In this document: positions 27,343 to 35,292 of the stretch, piece by piece
How positions within the stretch are numbered: the first letter of the stretch is position 1
Layout: each line of letters opens with the position of its first letter
Source: G963668435 sp963668435
GTDB taxonomy: Bacteria > Latescibacterota > Latescibacteria > Latescibacterales > Latescibacteraceae
Assembly (NCBI GenBank): GCA_963668435.2
Contig: CAXXSC010000001.1
Span: forward strand, 310,001-374,000
Reading direction: 5' to 3'
DNA length: 64,000 bases
The notes under the pieces: generated by a model
What the model was told of the DNA's origin: nothing
The model's database searches: none
What the model saw: the letters and a program-made list of their open reading frames with translations, nothing else
Translations under genes and position numbers: made by a program

Positions 27343-27359
27343 TTGACTCTTTTAGTCAA
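27343..27359. promoter_or_regulatory. IscR type 1-like operator, box 1
   Basis: Perfect inverted repeat TTGACT-N5-AGTCAA. The GACT-N5-AGTC core has exactly the spacing of the E. coli IscR type 1 site (YYGACTRWWWYAGTCRR). It abuts the -10 element of the operon promoter on the downstream side. Confidence 0.75.
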
Positions 27360-27387
27360 ATATACTATACCTGACAAATAAAGTCAA
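27359..27387 (-). promoter_or_regulatory. Promoter of the iscR-iscS-iscU-mnmA operon
   Basis: On the minus strand TTGACT (27387-27382) and TATATT (27364-27359) are separated by exactly 17 bases, a good sigma-70-type promoter about 37 bases before the iscR ATG. Both elements are touched by the two inverted repeats. Confidence 0.75.
27371..27387. promoter_or_regulatory. IscR type 1-like operator, box 2
   Basis: CTGACAAATAAAGTCAA repeats the TGAC-N7-GTCA core of box 1, 28 bp away centre to centre (near three helical turns). It covers the -35 element. Two boxes at this spacing suggest cooperative binding. Confidence 0.65.
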
Positions 27388-27490
27388 GATTAAAAAGGCG
27401 GTGATACGGTTGTTTTTTTGGGAGAAGGTTCGAGGGGGATGTTTTCTTTTGGGTGCCTTAAGGTTGATCTGTGCCGTTTGTGACAGGAAT

Positions 27491-28435
27491 TCAGGATTCC
27501 AGAATTGCCTTGAAATAGGAGATCGTCTCGTCAAGCCCCTCATCGAGATGGGTTTGGGGCGCCCAGCCAAGTTTATCCTCGGCGAGCGAGGTGTCTGGTT
27601 TGCGTCGCACCGGATCGTTTTTCGGCAGGGGTTTTCTGACAATTTTCGAGGAGGTGCCTGTTTTCGCGATGATTTTTTCGGCAAGTTCGAGGATGGTGAA
27701 CTCGCCCTGGTTTCCAAGGTTGACCGGACCGTGGAAATCGTCCGGCGTATCCATCATGCGGAGGAAGCCTTCGATGAGATCGTCGACAAAGCAGAAAGAG
27801 CGGGTCTGGCTTCCGTCGCCATAGATAGTGATGTCCTCACCTCTGAGTGCCTGGACGATGAAATTGGACACCACACGGCCGTCGTTGACACTCATTCGGG
27901 GGCCGTAGGTGTTGAAAATCCGCACGACACGGATGTTGACCTTGTTCTGCTGGTAATAGTCGAAAAAGAGGGTTTCGGCGCAGCGCTTGCCTTCATCGTA
28001 GCAGGAACGCGGGCCGATGGGGTTGACCCTGCCCCAGTAGCTCTCGCGCTGTGGGTGCTCTTCAGGGTCACCGTAGATCTCGCTGGTGGATGCCTGGAGG
28101 ATTTTTGCCTTGACCCGTTTTGCGAGGCCGAGCATGTTGATCGCACCCAGCACGTTCACTTTCGTGGTCTGGATCGGGTCCTTCTGATAGTAGATAGGCG
28201 AGGCGGGGCAGGCGAGATTGTAGATCTCGTCAACTTCGAGATAAATCGGAAACGTGACATCGTGACGGACCAGCTCGAAATTGGGCTTGTCCAGCAGCTG
28301 GTAGATGTTTTTTTTGTCGCCGGTGAAAAAATTGTCGAGGCAGATCACATCATAGCCGCGTTCAACAAGCCTGTCGCAAAGGTGTGAGCCGAGAAATCCG
28401 GCGCCGCCGGTCACGAGAATACGTTTCTGACGCAT
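27491..28435 (-). CDS. uxs: UDP-glucuronate decarboxylase (UDP-xylose synthase)
   Basis: 314 residues, short-chain dehydrogenase fold. The NAD-binding GGAGFLGSHL starts at residue 10. The UXS signatures are PASPIYYQ, STSEIYGDP, the YWGRVNPIGPRSCYDEGKR region with catalytic Tyr/Lys, and RIFNTYGPRM. It converts UDP-glucuronate to UDP-xylose in the cytoplasm for surface glycans. Start has AAGGAAGGAAGC. It stands as a single gene; its stop lies about 100 bases upstream of the iscR promoter on the same strand. Confidence 0.93.
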   Translation of the reverse strand: MRQKRILVTGGAGFLGSHLCDRLVERGYDVICLDNFFTGDKKNIYQLLDKPNFELVRHDVTFPIYLEVDEIYNLACPASPIYYQKDPIQTTKVNVLGAINMLGLAKRVKAKILQASTSEIYGDPEEHPQRESYWGRVNPIGPRSCYDEGKRCAETLFFDYYQQNKVNIRVVRIFNTYGPRMSVNDGRVVSNFIVQALRGEDITIYGDGSQTRSFCFVDDLIEGFLRMMDTPDDFHGPVNLGNQGEFTILELAEKIIAKTGTSSKIVRKPLPKNDPVRRKPDTSLAEDKLGWAPQTHLDEGLDETISYFKAILES

Positions 28436-28644
28436 GCTTCCTTCCTTTCGTCGAGCTTTCGCTGCGGCCGTTGTTGAGCCCCTTTGTGTTACATGAAACC
28501 GTGCTTTATCCGGCAGTAAGATACTGTTTTATCATGCGCGTGTACAGCATTTTTTGCCGCCATTAGCATGTGCCTGTTCGATATATCAATACTGCGTGTT
28601 TCGATATGGGATATGCCGCTTTGACGGCATATCCCGGCAGCTGT

Positions 28645-29817
28645 TTACCTGAAAATCTTCTCGTCGATCCAGTCCGGGTAGGGGCATGGTGCCTCCCAGT
28701 CGTCTGGGACATCCTCGACACGGACAAATCCGCCGTTATGTTCGAGATGTGACTTGAAGCCCGCGAGGAAAATCTGAGTTTTCTTCAGGATATAGTCGTA
28801 ATCCCAGATCATCTTGCGGGTCTCGAACAGGCGCTGCATCTGGAGCACTGTGGGGAAGAACAGCGAGTACAGGCGCAGCTCTTTGTCGTTGTAAGTCCAG
28901 TGGTTATCGATATCCCACCAGCCGCCGTTGTAATAAATGCGCATGTTGGCGTTCGATCCGTAGCCTGTAAGCTGCTGCTGCGAGACCATGAACTTCTTGT
29001 CCTGCTTGCCGATACCGGGGATGTCGATACCGTTGTACTGGAGTGTCAGGAGGCCGTACTCCATTTTCTTTTTCGAGGTTGGCGTGGCCTTGTTCCACCA
29101 GCTGTCTGCCTGCAGTGACACCTGCTCGACATCGAGCCCGAGGATCGCGAGCAGATAATAAAGACCGTGGATACCGTGCATGGGATACTCGTAACCTGCC
29201 GAGTTGTCGGAATTAGCACCGAGAATGGTCTTACCTTCCTTGAGAAGCTGTTCGATCTTGCCGCGAGCGGTGACCGATTCCTTGATGAACTCACGTTCGT
29301 CGGTGCACTGGATCGGCGTATTGTGCTTGCGTGCCGTCTCGACAATATCACGCGCCGCTTTCATGCTGTAGGCGAAAGGACGGTTGATGTGGCAGGGAAT
29401 GCCCGCTTCGAGATAGGGCCGTGTCAGCTCGGGCCACCATTTGACCTCATAGAAACCGCCGAAAATCATGCCGTCGACCTTACCCACCATGTCGTCATAG
29501 TTTTTCACCGGCTCGCAGCCGAAATCTTTCGCATAGGCTTCTGCGACTTTCGGGTCGCGGTCCCAGCAGTGGGTGATCTGCATGCGTGTCGTGCGGCCGT
29601 ACCATTCCTTGCCCTCGACTGGATTGATGGTCGGTGACCAGATGTCATAGTTCAGATGGCTGCCCTCGCCTAACGCGACAGCGCCGACCTTGATTGGTTC
29701 GAACGAATTGGACGCCTTGACAGTTGCCGCTTCCGCCTGACTGCTTCCGGTGAGCGCGGCGCCTCCCGCGAGGGCCGATGCTCCGAGGAAGCCTCTTCTG
29801 CTGGGATTGCTGGACAT
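28645..29817 (-). CDS. Tat-exported Gfo/Idh/MocA-family oxidoreductase
   Basis: 390 residues starting with a twin-arginine signal (SRRGFLGASALAGGAALTGS). The Gfo/Idh/MocA fold follows: a Rossmann part with ITHCWDRDPKVAEAYAKDFG, VDGMIFGGFYEVKW and HINRPFAYSMKAARDI (in place of the canonical cytoplasmic EKP motif). Many exported members of this family in glycan-degrading bacteria act on sugars with a tightly bound NAD(P). Substrate unknown. AGAAGGA precedes the ATG. Confidence 0.85.
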   Translation of the reverse strand: MSSNPSRRGFLGASALAGGAALTGSSQAEAATVKASNSFEPIKVGAVALGEGSHLNYDIWSPTINPVEGKEWYGRTTRMQITHCWDRDPKVAEAYAKDFGCEPVKNYDDMVGKVDGMIFGGFYEVKWWPELTRPYLEAGIPCHINRPFAYSMKAARDIVETARKHNTPIQCTDEREFIKESVTARGKIEQLLKEGKTILGANSDNSAGYEYPMHGIHGLYYLLAILGLDVEQVSLQADSWWNKATPTSKKKMEYGLLTLQYNGIDIPGIGKQDKKFMVSQQQLTGYGSNANMRIYYNGGWWDIDNHWTYNDKELRLYSLFFPTVLQMQRLFETRKMIWDYDYILKKTQIFLAGFKSHLEHNGGFVRVEDVPDDWEAPCPYPDWIDEKIFR

Positions 29818-29975
29818 TGTATCCTTCTTTCCTGTTGTTTTATGCGGTGGACATTGGTGTTAAAAAATCAAAAAGCGATTGTCCACCGCTTATCGGTTGT
29901 ATTCTTCAGTGACGTTGATTATTTTCAATACATAGCATTTTTCATCGTCGAAGTCATGTAAAAAATGGGAAAAGC

Positions 29976-30623
29976 ATGGAACTTGGTAAAATAAATCTCG
30001 ATGAGGACGGTCTCGGTTCGAGCCGGCGATTCGATCGTGCTGACAGCTCCGAGGGCAGCGATGCTTTCTATCACGATCTGCCGCGGCTGGTGCTTATTGT
30101 CCTGATGCTTCTTGCCGCACTGCTTGGCTGGTATGTGAAATCGCAGGCTGAAAAACCGGAAAAAGTGATCGTCAGGGCTGCCGAAACCATGCTGAAAACC
30201 ACCTTTGCCGCAAGCCTTGAGGGTACACAGGGGCTCAAGTCCATCCTGCTTGCGCGCTATAGGACACATCAGGTCTACCGTCCCGGAAAAGGAATAGAAA
30301 ACGCGAATCCCGATCAGTCTCAACAGGGAGATGAAGCTCCATTCGACGCCCTCAGCGCTATCGAGGCGCTGAAATCAGCAAAGGACATTGTGGAGCACGA
30401 CCGTGAGGACATGTATGGCCACGGAACACGTCATTTCAGCGGGACTGTTGCCTCGCCGCCGGATTCCTCGGTGTCACCGCTCACCTTCGATGTCTGGATT
30501 GGTATCAAGACACATCGGATTCACCGGATTATTCTGAAACGCTCTGAGCCCTCCACCGCTTTCGATGATAAGGGCCATGCGGTGCCCAAAACCACGTGGA
30601 TCAATATCTGGTACCGTGACTGA
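29976..30623 (+). CDS. Unrecognised single-pass membrane protein
   Basis: 215 residues. A charged N-terminal cytoplasmic segment of about 35 residues is followed by one membrane helix (LPRLVLIVLMLLAALLGWYV) and a soluble domain of about 155 residues with a helix (AIEALKSAKDIVEHD) and then beta strands (LTFDVWIGIKTHRIHRIIL). I do not recognise a family. GGGAAAAGC precedes ATG 29976. It is divergent from the Gfo/Idh gene and convergent with the ComB-like gene, so it is probably transcribed alone. Confidence 0.7.
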   Translation: MELGKINLDEDGLGSSRRFDRADSSEGSDAFYHDLPRLVLIVLMLLAALLGWYVKSQAEKPEKVIVRAAETMLKTTFAASLEGTQGLKSILLARYRTHQVYRPGKGIENANPDQSQQGDEAPFDALSAIEALKSAKDIVEHDREDMYGHGTRHFSGTVASPPDSSVSPLTFDVWIGIKTHRIHRIILKRSEPSTAFDDKGHAVPKTTWINIWYRD

Positions 30624-30692
30624 AAACTTCACGGCACCGACTCATTGCATTCCTGACATTTCCCAAAAATCAACATGTCTCACCAGCCGTTC

Positions 30693-31391
30693 TCACGAGC
30701 CGGTCTCGATTTTTCTCACTACGATACGGTCATTCTCCCGTTCGGCTTTCAGCGTGAAATCGAAAAGGTCGCATTGAAGGCAGATCAACGGGTCCTCCGG
30801 CGGCAGGTAGTCCGTATCGGCACGGAGGAATTTCTGTGCGGTCTCGTCGGCAAGAATCGTTTCGAGCGCTTTTACGTGGTCGTACGGTTTGCCGGTGAGC
30901 AGGCTCTCGATATAGTCGCCGCAGAACTCGTCTTCGGGGGCCTTTTCGACAGCGCGGTCGCCCATTGCGGCAATTGAAACGATCTCGGGATTTCTGCCAA
31001 GAATATAGTCGGCCGTCGCCCGGGCGGTGACAAATGAGGCCAGCAGTACCTCGTCTGCGCGTTCCATTGCCTCGACTGCACCCGTGACTCCCGCCGTTGT
31101 CCGGTGGATGACCTCGCGTCCTCCGAAAAGAGACTGCCCTCTCCGCATGATCTCGAAAGGTGAGTTGCCAAGATCGAAACCTTCCAACGGCACGGCGTTG
31201 AGTTCACCCACAAGGATAGCATCGCCGCTTATTTCTCGGCATCGGTCGATGTCGGCCTCGATGCAGATGCGCTCGGCGCCGTAACGGTACATGAACGGTT
31301 CACAGGTGAATGCCCGGAAAACATCGATAACGACAGTGATCCCTGCCGCCTGTTTGAGCCCTTCGAGAAGCGAGAGACGCTGTATTTTCAT
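30693..31391 (-). CDS. ComB-family 2-phosphosulfolactate phosphatase-like protein
   Basis: 232 residues with the ComB pattern: TVVIDVFRAFT near residue 20, ILVGELNAVPLEGFDLGNSP, the HRTTAGVTGAV segment and VLLASFVTARATADYIL. In methanogens ComB dephosphorylates 2-phosphosulfolactate in coenzyme M synthesis; bacterial homologues are common outside that pathway and their substrates are mostly unknown. No other coenzyme M gene is in the window. ATG 31391 is preferred for AGAAAGG six bases upstream; ATG 31409 would add six residues. Confidence 0.82.
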   Translation of the reverse strand: MKIQRLSLLEGLKQAAGITVVIDVFRAFTCEPFMYRYGAERICIEADIDRCREISGDAILVGELNAVPLEGFDLGNSPFEIMRRGQSLFGGREVIHRTTAGVTGAVEAMERADEVLLASFVTARATADYILGRNPEIVSIAAMGDRAVEKAPEDEFCGDYIESLLTGKPYDHVKALETILADETAQKFLRADTDYLPPEDPLICLQCDLFDFTLKAERENDRIVVRKIETGS

Positions 31392-31563
31392 ATTCTGCCT
31401 TTCTTTCATGTGGATATATTACCTCATTCTTATGAGAATATAATACATGCCATGCCCGAATAGTACCCGCAGATGGAAATATAACCTTCCCAATGATGCT
31501 TGAAAACAGCCTGCCGAAAAAAGCTAACTTATGTTTTATCAATCGTATGTCATAACAAAGTCG

Positions 31564-31591
31564 TTGACAATTGTATTAATTATCATATATT
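31564..31591 (+). promoter_or_regulatory. Promoter of the acidic repeat protein gene
   Basis: TTGACA (31564-31569) and TATATT (31586-31591) with a 16-base spacer, about 45 bases before the ATG at 31637. The -35 is a perfect consensus. Confidence 0.65.
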
Positions 31592-31636
31592 GATTTGAGG
31601 TATTGCAGGTGCTAATCATAGCAAGGATATGCGATT

Positions 31637-33067
31637 ATGGCGGAAAATACCGATAATACGGCCGGAGATAACGAAGAAGAACTGGATTACGATGATCTCA
31701 TTGGGGATTTCTCTGATTCTGAAACAGAGAACAAGGGTGGCGGTGAGGCGCCCAATCTTGATACCATCGCCTTGTCCGAACTCGTCGGGGATGATTCACT
31801 TGCCGACGAGGTTCCCGATGACCTGTTCGCTTCCCCCGATGCCGTTCCCGACAAAGAGATAACGGAGATTTTCGACGATCTCGAGGCTCTTGCCGGTGAT
31901 GATGTTGTGGAAGAGACCGGCAATGACGTGTTTGCCAATGAAGATGACAGCGGAAGTGAAGATGAAAAAGAACCGAATCAGGAGCTTTGCATAGATGAAA
32001 ACACCGGCAGTTACGCCGCGGCTCTCAGTGAGTTCGATCAAAAGGGCGGCGAGCCTGAAATAGAGGTTGAACAGGTTTTTGCGGAATCAGAAAACGCGGG
32101 TGAGCCTGAGGAAGTAGATTTCGATTTGTCTTTCGGCGAGGAAGAGGGTGAAGAGCAGTCGGCCGATATCGTTGGCGAAACAGAAAACCCCGTCGATATT
32201 TTTGCGGACGGGGATGATTCGCCTAAATCCACCGATGAAGACGAGGAGTTTGCTGTCAGCACTGCGGCAACCGGCACTTTTACGGTGGCAGCGGTTGACA
32301 GCGCTGATGATGTTTCATATGCCGATATCCTCAACGAGGCTGCCGATGATACAGGTGAAAAAGAAGATCCGTCATCTGTGAAAATGAAAATAGATCTCTC
32401 CTTCAGTGAAGATGAGGGCGAGACGGAAAAGGAAGATTCCGCGGACGGGTATGCTGATGTTCTTGCCGGTTTTGACGGCGATGAACCCGAGACGCAAGAG
32501 CAGGAAACGGGTGTCGTTGATATCGATGATGTCAGCGAATCGGCTGAAAGTGAATTCAGTTTGGATTCCGAAGCCGATGTTGATGATGCACCGACATATG
32601 CTGATACGCTTGCCGGATTTTCGACAGATACTGCTGAAACGGAGGATTCCGGTGACGCGGAAGAAGAGATCGGTGAAGAAGATATGTTCAGTTTCGATGA
32701 GGATGAAGACGAAGACGAATTCGCCGGTGGCGTGCAAGAGGAGGCGGCCGCTGAGCCTGCCGAATCTGAAAGAGACGGCGATGATTTCCTCGGTCTCGGT
32801 TCGCTTACCAAAGAAGGGGCGGAAAAGAAGAAAGTCGAGGTGCTTTTCGAGGGGATTGAGATGACTTTCGATGATCAGGTTGCACTGGTAACGAAAGCAG
32901 AGGTCCTGATTGCCCAGGGGAAGGCGGAAGAAGCAGAGGCCCTGTTCAAGGATGTTTCAGATAAAGGCGGTGTCACTCACTGGGTGGCGAAACGGCTCAA
33001 TATAGAGCAGGAGTCAGCACCTCAGGCTGCTGTTGAGCCGGTTCAAGGGGAAGATGTCGGGGAATAA
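31637..33067 (+). CDS. Highly acidic, low-complexity repeat protein with C-terminal TPR-like segment
   Basis: 476 residues, strongly acidic, with no signal peptide or membrane helix. A short motif recurs in disordered sequence: YDDLIGDF (18), YAAALSEF (126), YADILNEA (228), YADVLAGF (272) and YADTLAGF (321). A second motif, DLSF, follows hydrophobic-acidic strings at about 163 and 253. The only folded-looking part is at 400-457, a TPR-like helical pair (AEVLIAQGKAEEAEALFKDV). No family is recognised; the layout faintly recalls the acidic cytoplasmic part and terminal TPR of FimV. The multiple equal motifs suggest a scaffold that binds several copies of one partner. A terminator separates it from holB. 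Confidence 0.7.
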   Translation: MAENTDNTAGDNEEELDYDDLIGDFSDSETENKGGGEAPNLDTIALSELVGDDSLADEVPDDLFASPDAVPDKEITEIFDDLEALAGDDVVEETGNDVFANEDDSGSEDEKEPNQELCIDENTGSYAAALSEFDQKGGEPEIEVEQVFAESENAGEPEEVDFDLSFGEEEGEEQSADIVGETENPVDIFADGDDSPKSTDEDEEFAVSTAATGTFTVAAVDSADDVSYADILNEAADDTGEKEDPSSVKMKIDLSFSEDEGETEKEDSADGYADVLAGFDGDEPETQEQETGVVDIDDVSESAESEFSLDSEADVDDAPTYADTLAGFSTDTAETEDSGDAEEEIGEEDMFSFDEDEDEDEFAGGVQEEAAAEPAESERDGDDFLGLGSLTKEGAEKKKVEVLFEGIEMTFDDQVALVTKAEVLIAQGKAEEAEALFKDVSDKGGVTHWVAKRLNIEQESAPQAAVEPVQGEDVGE

Positions 33068-33098
33068 CACACAACGTGTGGAATTTGATGTTTTCTCG

Positions 33099-33138
33099 GG
33101 CCGCCGGGCGTGGCTTATATATCCCCCGGTGGTCTTTT
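33099..33138 (+). terminator. Probable terminator of the acidic repeat protein gene
   Basis: A 10-bp GC-rich stem with two G-U pairs (33099-33108 with 33125-33134), a 16-base loop and a TTTT tail, 32 bases after the stop codon. Confidence 0.6.
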
Positions 33139-33302
33139 GCATATATGGCGGTAAAGCGGTCATTTTTCCCGGAAGAGGTCGTGGGAAAAGCTGTAATGAT
33201 GTCCACTGAAAAGATTGACTTTCAGTGCTTTCATTGCGTATCTTACAATCTTGGTATTTTTGGCAGTTTTCAGGACGTTTTTTATGTTCAGGGCGGGAAA
33301 AG

Positions 33303-34373
33303 ATGTTCGAAACACTTGTCGGTCAGGAATCGATAAAAGAAACGCTGGAGAGGATGCTTCTTTCGGGACGCATTCCGCATACAATGCTGTTTGCCGGCCC
33401 CAATGGCGTCGGTAAAAGCGAAGCGGCGTTCAACCTGGCCTCCGCACTGCTCTGTCGAGAGAGCGAAACCGGCTGCGGAAGCTGTTCGTCATGCGTTAGA
33501 GCGAAACGTTTCGAACATCCCGATCTTCATCTGCTTTTCCCGTTCAGAGCGCAGCCGCTAGCATCGGGTTCTTTCAATGAGTGGATGGATAACCTTCAGG
33601 CCCACCGCAGACTTCTCGCGTCTGAATCGTATGCGCCGGTCGTATACGAAAAAGGGCGCCAAATTGTCACTGGTCTCGTCGATGAGGTCCATGACCGTTT
33701 GAAAGAGGGCTCTTTTGAGGGTGGAAAGCGTGTCTGCATTGTCCTTGAGGCCGATTCGCTGAATGACAAAACCGGAAACGCGCTTCTGAAAATCCTCGAG
33801 GAGCCGCCGCCGGATGTTTATTTCGTCCTGACCACCGAGCGTCTCTCCTCGGTGCTGCCGACAATTACTTCGCGTTCCTCTGTATTTCGTTTCAGGCGCC
33901 TTCAGGCCGCTGAGATCGATGAATATCTCGCTCTGAACGGTGTCGGTGATGCGAAACTCAGGGTGTCGGTCTCCAGGCAGGCGGAAGGCAGCCTGAAAGC
34001 CGCAAAAATGCTTGCGTTTGGAGACAGGAGCGGGCTCGATGATACCGCGGCCGCACTGTATCTCGGTGTTGCCGGGGGCACGGCAGATGATGTCATCAAG
34101 GGCGCTTTTGCGCTTCAGTGGTCGCGTGATGTTGCCGCCGCAGAAAAAATGATAAATTGTTTTGTCCGTTTGACAGGGGATGTGCTTCATGCCTATAGCG
34201 GCGCTGGTGGATATTCACCGCCCGTTACTGCGCTTGCCGGGAGAACGAACATTCGCTCCCTGAACAGGCTTGCCGGAAAATTCGAGGAAAGTTACGATAT
34301 GCTCGGCCGTAATGTGAGCATATCGATGGTGATGACAACGTTAATGTACGAGATACAGGATGCATATCGATAA
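33303..34373 (+). CDS. holB: DNA polymerase III delta' subunit
   Basis: 356 residues. MFETLVGQESIKETLERML and HTMLFAGPNGVGKSEAA (P-loop) begin the clamp-loader AAA+ domain, followed by the zinc module CGSCSSCVRAKRFEHPD and the TGNALLKILEEPP / TITSRS segments. It is a subunit of the clamp loader that places the sliding clamp on DNA. The gene heads a holB-ricT-metG-tatD-rsmA cluster also known from Bacillus and others. Start at ATG 33303 by alignment; GGGAAAAG lies just before it. Confidence 0.93.
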   Translation: MFETLVGQESIKETLERMLLSGRIPHTMLFAGPNGVGKSEAAFNLASALLCRESETGCGSCSSCVRAKRFEHPDLHLLFPFRAQPLASGSFNEWMDNLQAHRRLLASESYAPVVYEKGRQIVTGLVDEVHDRLKEGSFEGGKRVCIVLEADSLNDKTGNALLKILEEPPPDVYFVLTTERLSSVLPTITSRSSVFRFRRLQAAEIDEYLALNGVGDAKLRVSVSRQAEGSLKAAKMLAFGDRSGLDDTAAALYLGVAGGTADDVIKGAFALQWSRDVAAAEKMINCFVRLTGDVLHAYSGAGGYSPPVTALAGRTNIRSLNRLAGKFEESYDMLGRNVSISMVMTTLMYEIQDAYR

Positions 34374-35292
34374 AGAACAGACCGACATGGATACACTCGT
34401 TTATGAGCTGGAATTCAAGGGTGGCAGGAAAGACTATTATGTTTGTCCGGAAAGTCTGACTATCAAACCGGCGGAACATGTCATCTGTCAGGCCGACCGC
34501 GGCGAACATCTCGGCCGGGTCCATCGAAGTGGCCCCCTGTCCGCGTTTCCCCTGGCGAAAGAGCTGAAGAACATCATCCGTCACGCCTCCTACACAGACA
34601 TGGAAATCGTGATGGACAACAAGCACAAGGAAGACGATGCGTTCAAGGTCTGTCAGAGAATGATCGCGAATCATGGCCTTAAAATGAAGCTTGTTGATGT
34701 TGAATACCAGTTCGACGGCAACAAGATATGTTTCTTCTTCACTGCGGACAAGCGTATCGATTTCCGTGCTCTGGTCAAGGACCTTGCCGCGGAATACCGT
34801 ACAAGGATCGAACTTCGGCAGATCGGTGTCAGGGATGAGGCGAGACGGCTTGGCGGACTTGGTGTCTGCGGGCGTTCGCTTTGCTGCAAGACATTTCTGA
34901 CCACGTTCGAGCCGATCACAAGCCAGATGGCGAAAGACCAGAACTTATCCCTGAGCCCTTCCAAGATCAGCGGGCTCTGTGGGCGTTTGATGTGTTGTCT
35001 TGCCTATGAAGAGGATTTCTACAAGCACCAGTCTGATTCGCTCCCCACGGTCGGTTCGATCCTTGAAAAGGACGGCAAGGAGTACCGTGTCGCGAAAATA
35101 GATATTTTTACCGAGGAATTTGTCCTCGTTGATAAAAGTGACAACGAGGAAATGCATGATATAAATGATTTTGCCAGTTACAGGGTCGTGAAGAAAGGCC
35201 GGAGCCAGAGCTACGATTACAACTCGGACGGCGATTCCGACAACACGTCTTCCGGCAACGGCGGCAAAGACCGAAAGGCGGACAAGCGATGA
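34360..35292 (+). CDS. ricT: PSP1-domain protein RicT/YaaT
   Basis: 310 residues. The PSP1 domain is shown by AYTDMEIVMD-type spacing, FFFTADKRIDFRALVKDLA and the cysteine-rich stretch GLGVCGRSLCCKTFL ... GLCGRLMCCLAYE. In Bacillus RicT joins RicA and RicF in an Fe-S-bearing complex that stimulates RNA processing. It overlaps holB by 14 bases, and metG by 4 (ATGA). The last 40 residues are a polar Asn/Asp/Ser/Gly tail. An internal ATG at 34387 is an alternative start. Confidence 0.93.
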   Translation: MHIDKEQTDMDTLVYELEFKGGRKDYYVCPESLTIKPAEHVICQADRGEHLGRVHRSGPLSAFPLAKELKNIIRHASYTDMEIVMDNKHKEDDAFKVCQRMIANHGLKMKLVDVEYQFDGNKICFFFTADKRIDFRALVKDLAAEYRTRIELRQIGVRDEARRLGGLGVCGRSLCCKTFLTTFEPITSQMAKDQNLSLSPSKISGLCGRLMCCLAYEEDFYKHQSDSLPTVGSILEKDGKEYRVAKIDIFTEEFVLVDKSDNEEMHDINDFASYRVVKKGRSQSYDYNSDGDSDNTSSGNGGKDRKADKR

